Made by a program: the position numbers and the translations under genes. The notes beneath the pieces are model-generated. The model did no database searches. It saw only the letters and a program-made list of their open reading frames with translations, and was not told the DNA's origin. Source: Marinomonas maritima (GTDB lineage Bacteria; Pseudomonadota; Gammaproteobacteria; Pseudomonadales; Marinomonadaceae). From it: a DNA stretch of 64,000 nucleotides. The DNA is taken from contig NZ_JAMZEG020000004.1 in NCBI RefSeq assembly GCF_024435075.2, positions 354,001-418,000 on the forward strand. Reading direction: 5' to 3'. This document shows, in pieces, positions 45,990-55,530 of this stretch (position 1 is the first letter of the stretch; every line of letters begins with the position of its first letter).

Positions 45990-46613
45990 ATGGACAAACA
46001 TAAAGGCAATTTATTCATTTTATCAGCCCCTTCTGGAGCAGGTAAATCGACCTTGTACAAGGCACTACTAAGCCAAGATAACAAGGTGCGTATTTCGATT
46101 TCTCATACAACCCGTGCGCCAAGAACCGGCGAAGAACATGGTCGAGAATACTATTTTATCGACGATGAATCCTTCCTAGACATGATTGCGGAAGACGCCT
46201 TTTTCGAGCACGCTCAGGTCTTTGATAATTATTACGGCACGTCGAAAGAATCTATTTTTGGCATGTTGGAACAAGGCTTAGATGTCATTTTAGAAATAGA
46301 CTGGCAAGGCGCACGCCAAATCCGTCAGTTGTACCCTGAGGCCATCGGTATATTCATTTTACCGCCATCATTACTCGCCTTAGAAGAACGACTCAGAAGC
46401 AGAGCAACCGACACAGACGATGTCATTCAGCGCCGCATGGCGAAAGCCGTAAATGAAATGTCTCACTATCACGAATACGACTTTGTCATCGTAAATGATG
46501 ATTTTGATGCTGCACTTTCTCAAATGGCGGCCATATTTATGGCAATGAGAGCAAAAACACCCGTTATGCAAGAAAAAAGAGGCAATCTTATAAATGATCT
46601 CTTGTCATTATGA
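45990..46613 (+). CDS. gmk: Guanylate kinase
   Basis: A 207-residue enzyme converting GMP plus ATP to GDP plus ADP. P-loop APSGAGKST (13-21), SISHTTRAPRTGEEHGREYYF, and DVILEIDWQGA are hallmark. Heads the conserved gmk-rpoZ-spoT cluster, linking guanine nucleotide supply with (p)ppGpp control. Confidence 0.97.
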   Translation: MDKHKGNLFILSAPSGAGKSTLYKALLSQDNKVRISISHTTRAPRTGEEHGREYYFIDDESFLDMIAEDAFFEHAQVFDNYYGTSKESIFGMLEQGLDVILEIDWQGARQIRQLYPEAIGIFILPPSLLALEERLRSRATDTDDVIQRRMAKAVNEMSHYHEYDFVIVNDDFDAALSQMAAIFMAMRAKTPVMQEKRGNLINDLLSL

Positions 46614-46670
46614 GAAGCCGTTAAGTAGAATTACCCTTGGATAAATAGATAACCGAATACAGAGGTCAAA

Positions 46671-46895
46671 ATGGCTCGAGTTACCGTAGAAGATTGTTTA
46701 GAAAACGTTGATAACCGCTTCGAATTAGTGATGGTGTCATCAAAACGCGCACGCCAACTAGCAACTGGTGGTGAAGAAGCGAAAGTACCTGCTGAAGGGG
46801 ACAAAGTAACTGTTATTGCACTACGTGAAATAGCAGCAAACTTGATCAACGCAGGCAATGTTGATCTGCAAAAACGCCCAATTCACGAGTTTTAA
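46671..46895 (+). CDS. rpoZ: RNA polymerase omega subunit
   Basis: A 74-residue omega: MARVTVEDCLENVDNRFELV and KRARQLATGG are family signatures. Helps assemble RNA polymerase and is part of the ppGpp site 1. Lies 57 bases after gmk and 62 before spoT. Confidence 0.97.
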   Translation: MARVTVEDCLENVDNRFELVMVSSKRARQLATGGEEAKVPAEGDKVTVIALREIAANLINAGNVDLQKRPIHEF

Positions 46896-46957
46896 TCTCA
46901 ATGGTGTCGCTCATAGCACAACTGTCGCACTTCCTTTTTACCTTTGTGAGGTGAGCG

Positions 46958-49075
46958 ATGTATACCGTTGAAGATTTAGCACTGACCTTGAGTCAATATT
47001 TACCTTACGACCAAGTCGCTAAGGTAAAACGCGCCTATTATTATGCCGAGCAAGCCCATGATGGGCAGCGGCGTAAAAGTGGCGAGCCCTATGTCACCCA
47101 TCCTCTCGCTGTCGCTGAAATTTTGTCTGAACTTCGGATGGATTGTGATGGATTGACGGCGGCACTTTTGCACGACGTAATTGAAGACACTGGCATCAGC
47201 CGCGAAGCACTCACCGAACAGTTTGGGGAAGGTGTCGCAAGTCTTGTTGATGGCGTCAGTAAGCTGACGCATCTTGAATTCAATAGCCAAATCGAAAAGC
47301 AAGCCCACAATTTCCAAAAAATGGCCATGGCCATGGCCGATGACATTCGTGTCATCTTGGTAAAACTGGCAGATCGATTGCACAACATGCGCACATTAGA
47401 TGCCATGCCAGCCCATAAAAAGCGCCGTATTGCCCGCGAAACTTTAGACATTTATGCGCCCATCGCAAATCGTCTGGGCATGTACAAGGTTCGAGTTGAT
47501 TTAGAGTCTCTCGCGTTTCAAGCTTATTACCCAATGCGTGCTCGAATGCTACAACGGGCTATCCATAAAAAATATGGCCAGCAGCGCATTAAAGACACCC
47601 AAAAACTGGAAGACACGATTCGATCTGAACTGGCCGCCGACTATATCGAAGCCAGTATCAGTGTTCGAGAAAAACACATTTACAGTATTTATCAGAAGAT
47701 GGACAAAAAACGTCGATCTTTGGATGAAATCATGGACGTTATGGGTGTGCGTATTGTCACCGATCGCCATGACAGCTGCTACCGAATTCTTGGCGTTATC
47801 CACGCGCTCTTCAAACCGATCGAAGGCCGCTTCAAAGACTACATTGCTGTCCCAAAATCTAATGGCTACCAGTCGCTTCATACTACCGTATTAGGCACCA
47901 ACGGCATTCCAATGGAAGTTCAAATCCGAACAGAAGAAATGGATTTGGTGGCCAACAATGGCATTGCGGCTCATTGGGCTTACAAGGTTGGCGGCTCTTC
48001 CAGCATGCCAAGCAACCATGACCGAGCGACCAAGTGGGTCAAAAGCTTATTAGAAATTCAGCAAAAAGCACGCAACCCTATCGAGTTTGTCGATAACGTA
48101 AAAAGCGACTTATTCCCTGATGAAGTGTATGTATTCACTCCCAATGGCCAAATAATTGAATTACCGTCAGGTGCGACACCCGTCGATTTTGCTTATGGCG
48201 TTCACACTGAAATCGGCAACACTTGTATCTCTTGTCGTATAAACCGCCGCCTTGCACCACTAAGCACTCAATTAGAAAGCGGCCAAACGGTAGAAATCAT
48301 TACTGCCAAAAACGCTCAGCCGAATGTCGCTTGGCTTAGCTTCGCGATTACGGGTAAAGCGCGCACCAATATTCGTCATTATTTGAAAGACAAACAACGC
48401 GAAAATGCGATCTCTATCGGTCACCGTCTGTTAACTCGTTCTCTCAATGCATTTAAGTCCAATGTTGAAGAATTGACCACCGAGCAAATCGCACAAGTAT
48501 TAGAAAACCATCAAATCGTCACAATGGATGACCTGTTGGAATCGATTGGTAAAGGTCGTCATGTCGGTTATCTGGTGGCTCGTGAACTGTTCCCTAACAT
48601 TGATGAAGACACCCTTATCACACCAAAATCTTTCAAAGTAAATGGCTCTGAGGGCATGCTGATTTCCTATGCGAAATGCTGTGCCCCTATACCTGGCGAT
48701 CCGATTGTTGGCTATGTTCAGGTGGATAAAGGCATCGTCATTCATCACCTTAATTGCCCAAATGTTCAAGACCATCTATCCAACCCTGAACGATTTATTC
48801 ATATGGCATGGGGTAAAGACATCGAAGAAGAGCTACACATTAGCCTCATCGTCACTTACATCAACGAGCGCGGCGCCGTAGCAAAAATAGCCAGCTCTAT
48901 TAGTGACACAGACTTCCAAGTATCAAACCTCGATATTATTGAACGAGGCCGAGTCAGCCGCTTACGATTAAGCATCACCATTTCCAGTCGCATTGGTTTG
49001 GCCGATGTCATGCGTCGTATAAAAGCGGTACGATGTGTGGAAAAAGTATCACGCGAAACCATCGTGGGGCGCTAA
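46958..49075 (+). CDS. spoT: Bifunctional (p)ppGpp synthetase/hydrolase SpoT
   Basis: A 705-residue Rel/Spo protein: HD hydrolase domain (THPLAVAEIL, LLHDVIEDTG), synthetase domain with the RFKD motif (rather than RelA-type ExDD) and YQSLHTTVLG, TGS domain (VFTPNGQIIELPSGATPVDFAY), zinc-finger-like YAKCCAPIPGD and C-terminal ACT. RFKD and the intact HD pair indicate a bifunctional enzyme. Part of the gmk-rpoZ-spoT-ridA cluster. Confidence 0.96.
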   Translation: MYTVEDLALTLSQYLPYDQVAKVKRAYYYAEQAHDGQRRKSGEPYVTHPLAVAEILSELRMDCDGLTAALLHDVIEDTGISREALTEQFGEGVASLVDGVSKLTHLEFNSQIEKQAHNFQKMAMAMADDIRVILVKLADRLHNMRTLDAMPAHKKRRIARETLDIYAPIANRLGMYKVRVDLESLAFQAYYPMRARMLQRAIHKKYGQQRIKDTQKLEDTIRSELAADYIEASISVREKHIYSIYQKMDKKRRSLDEIMDVMGVRIVTDRHDSCYRILGVIHALFKPIEGRFKDYIAVPKSNGYQSLHTTVLGTNGIPMEVQIRTEEMDLVANNGIAAHWAYKVGGSSSMPSNHDRATKWVKSLLEIQQKARNPIEFVDNVKSDLFPDEVYVFTPNGQIIELPSGATPVDFAYGVHTEIGNTCISCRINRRLAPLSTQLESGQTVEIITAKNAQPNVAWLSFAITGKARTNIRHYLKDKQRENAISIGHRLLTRSLNAFKSNVEELTTEQIAQVLENHQIVTMDDLLESIGKGRHVGYLVARELFPNIDEDTLITPKSFKVNGSEGMLISYAKCCAPIPGDPIVGYVQVDKGIVIHHLNCPNVQDHLSNPERFIHMAWGKDIEEELHISLIVTYINERGAVAKIASSISDTDFQVSNLDIIERGRVSRLRLSITISSRIGLADVMRRIKAVRCVEKVSRETIVGR

Positions 49076-49127
49076 CTCGCGTTTATTTACCCTTTTATTT
49101 ATCACCTTCCCGAAAAGGATGCTCATT

Positions 49128-49514
49128 ATGTCAAAACAAGTAATTCATACAGAAAACGCACCAGCTGCTATTGGCCCATATTCACAAGCCGTTCGCGCTG
49201 GTAATACAGTTTACTTATCCGGCCAAATTCCTTTGGTTCCTGAAACAATGGAAGTCATCAGTGAAGACATCGTTGAGCAAACGACACAGGTCTTTAAAAA
49301 CCTACAAGCAGTCTGCGAAGCCGCTGGTGGTTCATTAGAAAACGTTGTGAAATTCAATATTTTCATGACTGACTTGGGTAACTTCGCCACCGTAAACGAA
49401 GTCATGACTCAATTCGTAAAACAGCCTTACCCTGCTCGTGCTGCAATGGGTGTTCGTGCATTGCCAAAAGGCGTTCAGGTAGAAATTGAAGGCATAATGG
49501 TGTTAGAAGACTAA
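49128..49514 (+). CDS. ridA: RidA-family enamine/imine deaminase
   Basis: A 128-residue Rid protein: ENAPAAIGPYSQAV and the C-terminal catalytic-region PARAAMGVRALPKGVQVEIEG with the conserved Arg. Hydrolyses reactive enamine intermediates from pyridoxal enzymes. The start at 49128 (AAGGATG upstream) is clearly correct; a longer frame from 49035 overlaps spoT. Follows spoT as in many gammaproteobacteria. Confidence 0.95.
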   Translation: MSKQVIHTENAPAAIGPYSQAVRAGNTVYLSGQIPLVPETMEVISEDIVEQTTQVFKNLQAVCEAAGGSLENVVKFNIFMTDLGNFATVNEVMTQFVKQPYPARAAMGVRALPKGVQVEIEGIMVLED

Positions 49515-49552
49515 ACGCTTCAAAATCACATGAAGAAATAAAGCAATAAAAC

Positions 49553-49578
49553 AAAAAAGAGGCCTCGGCCTCTTTTTT
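49553..49578. terminator. Bidirectional terminator after ridA
   Basis: AAAAAAGAGGCC (49553-49564) pairs with GGCCTCTTTTTT (49567-49578). Serves ridA and the converging epimerase-like gene. Confidence 0.88.
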
Positions 49579-49636
49579 TATGCTGTGCATCTTGTACTTA
49601 AAACATATTGTGCTTAAAAAAGAGAAAGAAGCGCTT

Positions 49637-50488
49637 TTATGGCTTAAATTCAGCCAATAAAGCCTGATAGCCGACGACATAACTTGGATAACGCAATGTC
49701 CAGCCTTGCGAAAGCAGGTATTGACCTTGAATGCGTTTCCCTGATGTTGGCGTAAATTGGCAACTGTCGCTCACTGCGACTTTTGCACCAAGACAAGTAG
49801 CCAGCCAGAGTTTAACTTCCCACATGGAAACCGGTGTCTGGTCGGTCACAATCACCTGTTGAGGCAATGATTTGTCCGCCAGCGCCGTGTTCGCTAGTGC
49901 CACGTTTGCCAGTAACACGAGAGCCGATACAACGTCGTCTCGATGCACTCGATTGGTCCAGCTGTTCGCTTGCCAATCTTCCCCACTCAGTACTTTCTCT
50001 AACAATCTAAACCGTCCGGCACCATAAATGCCAGAGCAACGTATCGCCACGCTGGGTAAGGCAGCCGCCAGAGCCTGCTCCGTTTCAAGTAAAATATTAG
50101 CGGTTGCCGACTTAGGTTGCGCTGGTGTGGTTTCATCGATCCATTCACCTTGGCTTTGTCCGTACACACTGGTGCTGGAAACGAAAAAGACCATAGGCGG
50201 CTTGGACATGTCTTTGTATCGACGAATCAACACCTGCGCCGTATCAAAGTAAGCTGCACGATAAGCCGCTTCATGACGACCGTTGGGCGTCATAATCAAA
50301 AAAATGAGATCCACATCTGGCAACGTGTCATCGCTCATTCCAACAAGGTCGCCAGTGAGGCCTTTAACACCATAGGGAAAGTCGCTTTTTGTTCGACGAA
50401 TACCGGTGACCGTATGGCCTTGTGCCACCATGTTCGTTGCCAAACCGGAGCCTAAATCACCACAACCTGCTATCAGTATCTTTGCCAT
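49637..50488 (-). CDS. NAD(P)-dependent epimerase/dehydratase-like SDR protein
   Basis: A 283-residue Rossmann-fold protein: nucleotide-binding GCGDLGSGLA (N-terminus), SSTSVYGQ with the catalytic-type Tyr, and extended-SDR residues (IRCSGIYGAGR). Similar to YeeZ-type proteins. Contains a short alanine-rich repeat (ANVALANTALADK). Substrate unknown. Monocistronic, sharing a terminator with ridA. Confidence 0.85.
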   Translation of the reverse strand: MAKILIAGCGDLGSGLATNMVAQGHTVTGIRRTKSDFPYGVKGLTGDLVGMSDDTLPDVDLIFLIMTPNGRHEAAYRAAYFDTAQVLIRRYKDMSKPPMVFFVSSTSVYGQSQGEWIDETTPAQPKSATANILLETEQALAAALPSVAIRCSGIYGAGRFRLLEKVLSGEDWQANSWTNRVHRDDVVSALVLLANVALANTALADKSLPQQVIVTDQTPVSMWEVKLWLATCLGAKVAVSDSCQFTPTSGKRIQGQYLLSQGWTLRYPSYVVGYQALLAEFKP

Positions 50489-50652
50489 TTATCTTCTCCA
50501 AATCCTTACGATGAGCTAACGTGACCTGTCTAGCTTTGATAAAGCCGCCTTAAAAAAGAAATTCTCAGCAATCAAAAGGAACAAGTATACTTTATCAAAT
50601 TATGTATTATCATAGTTATTAACAATGAATCAGCCTAGGTAAATGGTGCGAT

Positions 50653-51558
50653 ATGACATTAACGGAATTGAAATACATTGTAATGCTGGCAGATGAAAAA
50701 CATTTTGGCCGCGCTGCAGATCGCTGCTATGTTTCACAGCCAACCTTAAGTGTCGCGGTTAAAAAGCTAGAAGAAGAGCTCGGCACAGCGATTTTTGAAC
50801 GCAGTAAAAGCTCTGTCTATATCACACCGCTGGGTGAGCAAATTATTACGCAAGCCAAGCGTGTTTTAGATCAAGCAAGCGTGATAAAAGAGCTAGCAAA
50901 CTCCGGTAAAAACCAATTAAAAGGCCCCCTCAAAGTTGGGGCTATTTTCACTATTGCACCGTATTTGTTTCCCTTTATGATTCCATCTTTAAATAAAATG
51001 GCCCCCGGGATGCCATTGATCATTGAAGAAGATCTCACCGAAAACTTACGACCTAAACTCCGTAACGGCGAACTAGACGCGATTATTGTGGCACTGCCTT
51101 TTCGGGAAACCGATGTGGTGACGCAACCAATTTACGAAGAAGAGTTTGTGGTGCTGATGCCAAAAAATCACCCATGGACCAAGCTTGAAAGCATACAAAC
51201 GGACCAGCTTTCTACCGACAATCTATTACTGCTTGGCAAAGGTCACTGCTTTAGTGAACAAGTATTAGAAGCGTGTCCTTTGGTCACAGAAAGTGCATTT
51301 GGGGACGGCCGTACCATCGTTAATGGCAGCTCATTAGAAACCATTCGCTACATGGTAGCTTCTGGCTTAGGTGTGACCGTTTTACCAAAATCCGCCGTAA
51401 CCCATATCAATCATGATTTGTTAGAAGTACGCCCCTTTACGGCTCCTGCACCAAAACGTACGGTGGCATTAGCTTGGCGAGTCAGTTTTCCACGGCCTAA
51501 AGCCATTGAAGCCGTTAGCCAATCGATTCGTGATGCGTGTAAACATCTAAATCTATAG
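50653..51558 (+). CDS. oxyR: LysR-type peroxide sensor OxyR
   Basis: A 301-residue regulator. HTH HFGRAADRCYVSQPTLSVAVK, effector domain with redox pair C199 and C208 in KGHCFSEQVLEAC, at the same positions as the E. coli OxyR disulfide. Activates catalase and peroxidase genes on oxidation. Located eight bases upstream of recG, the oxyR-recG order known from Pseudomonas. Confidence 0.92.
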   Translation: MTLTELKYIVMLADEKHFGRAADRCYVSQPTLSVAVKKLEEELGTAIFERSKSSVYITPLGEQIITQAKRVLDQASVIKELANSGKNQLKGPLKVGAIFTIAPYLFPFMIPSLNKMAPGMPLIIEEDLTENLRPKLRNGELDAIIVALPFRETDVVTQPIYEEEFVVLMPKNHPWTKLESIQTDQLSTDNLLLLGKGHCFSEQVLEACPLVTESAFGDGRTIVNGSSLETIRYMVASGLGVTVLPKSAVTHINHDLLEVRPFTAPAPKRTVALAWRVSFPRPKAIEAVSQSIRDACKHLNL

Positions 51559-51566
51559 AGACCAGT

Positions 51567-53648
51567 ATGATCGACGGATTAGATACTCAAGATGTTCGTG
51601 ACCTAAAAGGCGTTGGAGATGCGATGGCCGAAAAGCTGGCTAAGCTCCACCTGAACACAGTACAAGACTTGCTGTTTCATTTGCCTATTCGCTATCAAGA
51701 CAGAACGCGAGTTGTGCCAATAGGCCAACTTCACTTTGGTGACGAAGCTGTCATTGAAGGGCAAGTCACCGGCAGCGAAATAAAGATGGGGAAGCGCCGG
51801 AGTCTACTGTGTCGAATCAAAGATCATACCGGCACATTATGTTTGCGGTTTTTCCATTTCTCTGCCGCACAAAAAAAACAATTAGAGTCCGGTAAGCGTG
51901 TGCGTTGTTTTGGTGAAATTCGTCGAGGCAGCTCAGGGTTTGAAATTTATCACCCTGAGTACAAGGTCATTGGTGACAAAGAAACACAAGAAGAGTCGGC
52001 GCAGCTTACGCCAATTTATCCGCTTACCGAAGGACTGACACAAACTAAAATCCGTCAACTTTGTGAGCAAGCACTAGAACGCTTAACACCTTATAACCTA
52101 CAAGAGTGGCTGCCTGACGAAATACGTGAGCAGTTCAACTTACCACCGCTTTGTAATGCCATTCAGTTTCTACATCATCCATCACGAGACGCCGATTTAG
52201 AACTGCTGAGATCAGGAAGCCACCCCGCACAATATCGCCTATCGTTTGAAGAGCTCATGGCGCATCAGCTGTCCCTCATCGGTAAGCGAGTGAAGGCAAA
52301 GCAAGATGTGGCGATCCAAGTACAGAGCGCCGGTGAATTAAGTCATCGATTCTTGCAGCAATTGCCTTTTTCGCCAACTAACGCCCAGCAGCGTGTCTTT
52401 CAAGAAATTCTCAATGACCTGAATACTGGCCACCCGATGCTGCGTTTGGTGCAAGGTGACGTAGGATCAGGGAAAACCTTGGTAGCCGCGTTAGCTGCGG
52501 CCTCTGTGGTACAGGCTGGCTATCAAGTTGCCATTATGGCGCCAACGGAAATTCTTGCCGAGCAACACTATATTAATTTCACTCAATGGTTTGAGCCTCT
52601 TGGCCTTAAAGTCGCATGGATGACGGGCAAGCTTAAAGGTAAGGTTCGAGAAAAAGAGCGCGCTGATATTGCTTCTGGCGCAGCTCAAATTGTGGTTGGG
52701 ACTCATGCTTTGTTTCAAGACTCAGTCGATTTTGATCGCTTAGCGCTGGCCATCATCGATGAGCAGCACCGCTTCGGGGTTCACCAGCGTATGGCTTTAC
52801 GCGAAAAAGGCATGAAGCATGGTTTTCAACCACATCAGTTGATCATGACGGCGACGCCTATTCCTCGTACTTTGGCCATGTCCGCTTATGCCGATTTAGA
52901 TTGCTCAATCATTGATGAATTACCTCCAGGTCGAACCCCCGTCAATACCATTGTCGTATCGGATCATCGCCGACAAGAGGTCATTGATCGGGTGAAAAGC
53001 GGCTGCGAAGAAGGCAAACAAGCCTATTGGGTTTGTACACTGATTGAAGAGTCTGAAGCGCTGCAATGCCAAGCAGCAGAAGACACTGCTATCTTATTAC
53101 AAGAACAGCTTGGTAATTTAACCATTGGCTTGGTGCACGGTCGTCTCAAGGCACAAGAAAAAGCCGACATCATGGCAAAGTTTAAGGCCGGTGACATTCA
53201 GCTTTTAGTGGCCACAACCGTGATCGAAGTGGGTGTGGATGTGCCAAATTCCAGTTTAATGGTAATTGAAAACCCTGAGAGATTAGGGCTTGCACAGCTT
53301 CATCAGCTGCGTGGGCGTGTTGGTCGAGGACAGGCGGCAAGTCACTGTGTACTGCTTTATAAAGCGCCTTTAGGACAACAAGGTAAAGAACGCCTTTCTA
53401 CCATGAGAGAAACCAGCGATGGTTTTAAAATCGCAGAAAAAGACCTTGAGTTACGTGGGCCTGGTGAATTACTTGGCACAAGACAAACAGGACTTTGGGA
53501 ATTTAAAGTAGCGGATTTGCAACGCGATAAAAACTTACTGGATGACGTTCAAAAAGCCGCCGCACTTCTGTATAACCGTTATCCAGACCGTATTTCACCA
53601 CTTCTATCTAGATGGTTACCTAACCACGATCAATACTTAAATGTCTAA
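51567..53648 (+). CDS. recG: ATP-dependent DNA helicase RecG
   Basis: A 693-residue fork-reversal helicase: N-terminal wedge/OB domain, Walker A QGDVGSGKTLVA, Walker B IIDEQHRFGV, motif III MTATPIPRTLAM and GRVGRGQAASHC. Full length. Directly after oxyR, probably co-transcribed. Remodels stalled forks and D-loops. Confidence 0.97.
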   Translation: MIDGLDTQDVRDLKGVGDAMAEKLAKLHLNTVQDLLFHLPIRYQDRTRVVPIGQLHFGDEAVIEGQVTGSEIKMGKRRSLLCRIKDHTGTLCLRFFHFSAAQKKQLESGKRVRCFGEIRRGSSGFEIYHPEYKVIGDKETQEESAQLTPIYPLTEGLTQTKIRQLCEQALERLTPYNLQEWLPDEIREQFNLPPLCNAIQFLHHPSRDADLELLRSGSHPAQYRLSFEELMAHQLSLIGKRVKAKQDVAIQVQSAGELSHRFLQQLPFSPTNAQQRVFQEILNDLNTGHPMLRLVQGDVGSGKTLVAALAAASVVQAGYQVAIMAPTEILAEQHYINFTQWFEPLGLKVAWMTGKLKGKVREKERADIASGAAQIVVGTHALFQDSVDFDRLALAIIDEQHRFGVHQRMALREKGMKHGFQPHQLIMTATPIPRTLAMSAYADLDCSIIDELPPGRTPVNTIVVSDHRRQEVIDRVKSGCEEGKQAYWVCTLIEESEALQCQAAEDTAILLQEQLGNLTIGLVHGRLKAQEKADIMAKFKAGDIQLLVATTVIEVGVDVPNSSLMVIENPERLGLAQLHQLRGRVGRGQAASHCVLLYKAPLGQQGKERLSTMRETSDGFKIAEKDLELRGPGELLGTRQTGLWEFKVADLQRDKNLLDDVQKAAALLYNRYPDRISPLLSRWLPNHDQYLNV

Positions 53649-53784
53649 ACACCTCAATGATGACATATTCATCTAACGAAACATTGTATTTACTTGCAGA
53701 TGAGTGAAATTTGATCAAGAATTCACTTAGCTTAAAAGAATCCATATTTTCTCTTACTTAATTGATTCGCTAGAAGGAACTAAC

Positions 53785-54471
53785 ATGACTATTTTAAATC
53801 AGGCACCTCAAGATACGAGCCTAACCCTGAAGGACTGTGGCTATAGGATCGAAAATGATCGTGTCATTATTTCTATTCAGCGTATTGGTAACGAGAGAAC
53901 GGAAGGCAATCTAAGTGGTACTTTACGCCTTCAATTATGCGCATTTCTTCAGGATGTGGACAACCGTTCAGAACCGCTCGTATTAGCGTCTACCACTATT
54001 GGTGAAATAAAAGGGCAACACTTTCTTACCGATTGTCACTATGACCTATTTTTTCAACTGCCAACTACCGGCACTTGGCAGTTAGCACTGCAACTCAGCG
54101 AATGGGACGGAGCAGATTACACGCTGTGCAATTCTGCCTATTTCGATACGCTTTATCAGGTACAAGCCATTCCGGCTAATTTTGAATCGACCACGAATGT
54201 TGATGATAAAGTAGAAGAAAGCGTGACGTCATCTCCACAAATACCTACAACACAAAAAGTTGTAAAAAAAAACGCCATTGGTTACGCCGATGGCTATCGC
54301 GCCATCAACAAATCAAAAGTGGAAAAGATTTTAAAGGTGAAAGGGGTACCGAAAAAATTACTCGATAAGTTAGTAGCAGAGCGCCCTTTTCGTTCAGAAA
54401 AGGCCGTACTCAATGTCAAAGGAATGGGGCCTGCCATGTTAAGCAAAATAATCGTCGAGTTAACAAACTAA
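53785..54471 (+). CDS. Unknown protein with C-terminal helix-hairpin-helix region
   Basis: A 228-residue cytoplasmic protein. The N-terminal 130 residues are beta-rich and unrecognised (QRIGNERTEGNLSGTLRLQL). After a polar linker, the last 65 residues resemble a ComEA-type helix-hairpin-helix DNA-binding pair (VKGVPKKLLDKLVAERP, LNVKGMGPAMLSKIIVE). Start has AGGAAC upstream. Monocistronic, between recG and lrp. DNA-binding is inferred from the HhH only. Confidence 0.75.
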   Translation: MTILNQAPQDTSLTLKDCGYRIENDRVIISIQRIGNERTEGNLSGTLRLQLCAFLQDVDNRSEPLVLASTTIGEIKGQHFLTDCHYDLFFQLPTTGTWQLALQLSEWDGADYTLCNSAYFDTLYQVQAIPANFESTTNVDDKVEESVTSSPQIPTTQKVVKKNAIGYADGYRAINKSKVEKILKVKGVPKKLLDKLVAERPFRSEKAVLNVKGMGPAMLSKIIVELTN

Positions 54472-54511
54472 TCAATACGTTATTTCGAATCAGCAGCCAT
54501 TCGTTAATTAC

Positions 54512-54988
54512 CTAAGGAATATTAACGACCGTAGTGTTTTTTACTTCTTCCATTGCGACATAGGTCCGAGACTCTCGAACATGCGGTAGCGTTAATAACG
54601 TTTCTCCTAATAGCAGACGATACGTATCCATATTGGATACACGTGCTTTTAGAAGGTATTCAAAGTCTCCAGCAATGAGGTGACACTCTAAGATTTCTGG
54701 AATTTCTGAAACGGCCGTTTTAAACTCATTAAAACCTTCAGGTGACGTTGTCTTAAGGCGAATCTCGACAAAAACAAGCAATCCCGCGTCAACTTTCTTT
54801 GGATTTACTAAAGCACAGTAGCCTGTAATATAACCATTACGCTCTAAACGACGCACTCGCTCTAAACAAGGAGTGGCGCTTAATCCTACCCGACTCGCCA
54901 ATTCAACATTCGATAAGCGACCATTAATCTGCAGTTCACGTAGAATTTTTTTATCTAGGCGATCGAGCGGTTTTGATGAGTTATCCAT
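54512..54988 (-). CDS. lrp: Lrp/AsnC-family regulator, probable Lrp
   Basis: A 158-residue regulator with HTH (NVELASRVGLSATPCLERVRRLE) and C-terminal RAM effector domain. Length and N-terminus LDRLDKKILRELQ fit Lrp. Divergent from the amino-acid importer operon aapJQMP, which it may control. A 14-base palindrome lies just upstream. Confidence 0.88.
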   Translation of the reverse strand: MDNSSKPLDRLDKKILRELQINGRLSNVELASRVGLSATPCLERVRRLERNGYITGYCALVNPKKVDAGLLVFVEIRLKTTSPEGFNEFKTAVSEIPEILECHLIAGDFEYLLKARVSNMDTYRLLLGETLLTLPHVRESRTYVAMEEVKNTTVVNIP

Positions 54989-55427
54989 CTGATGTGGATC
55001 TCCTTACATGACTTCAATTGAAGTTTAAGTCTACCATGCAGGTTACGAAGTATGGAAAGTGCTTTATTCAATATATTTAATACGGGTATTTGAACCGGTT
55101 ACAAAAAAGCACCAAAATGTCGCGAAAAGATATTTTCGAGCAAAATAGAACACGTCATAGTCATAATTGCCCCACTATTGTGCACCGTTCTTATTCGGAA
55201 TAGGCTACAGCCCTTGCTCTCCGCGCCTTTGAAAAAATCGTATCTCCTTCACAAAAATATAAAAAATTACGCTTTAATTAACTGAAAGTGCAAAAAATAA
55301 GTATAGAACACCTCCTTACTGATATTTTATCCTTGACTACGCCTCCAAAGAGTAATTCTATAGGGGAATGTGATGACCTTTGTAGAGGAATCATCTACAT
55401 ATTCCAAACAACAAGAATAATTAAATG
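54989..55427. promoter_or_regulatory. Intergenic control region between lrp and aapJ
   Basis: No gene. Contains palindrome ACTTCAATTGAAGT (55011-55024) close to the lrp start, AACCGGTT near 55093, and TGCACC at 55191-55196, an NtrC-type half-site. Together with the sigma-54 promoter downstream this suggests nitrogen control, but the NtrC site is only a half-match. Confidence 0.45.
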
Positions 55428-55443
55428 TTGGCACTAACTTTGC
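55428..55443 (+). promoter_or_regulatory. Sigma-54 (RpoN) promoter of aapJQMP
   Basis: TTGGCACTAACTTTGC: GG at 55430-55431 and GC at 55442-55443 are separated by exactly ten bases, matching TGGCAC-N5-TTGC. Transcription should begin near 55455, about 75 bases before aapJ. Confidence 0.88.
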
Positions 55444-55530
55444 TTTGATTAACAAACAGATCTTAGGATCTGGTATCTAAAGTTCAGCAAGATAACAACA
55501 TATATAAAAACGCCTGGGAGGCTCAATATA

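Noticed and set aside
47000..47451. Long antisense reading frames inside spoT
   Set aside because: They lie opposite a strongly conserved gene and have no ribosome sites or recognisable sequence.
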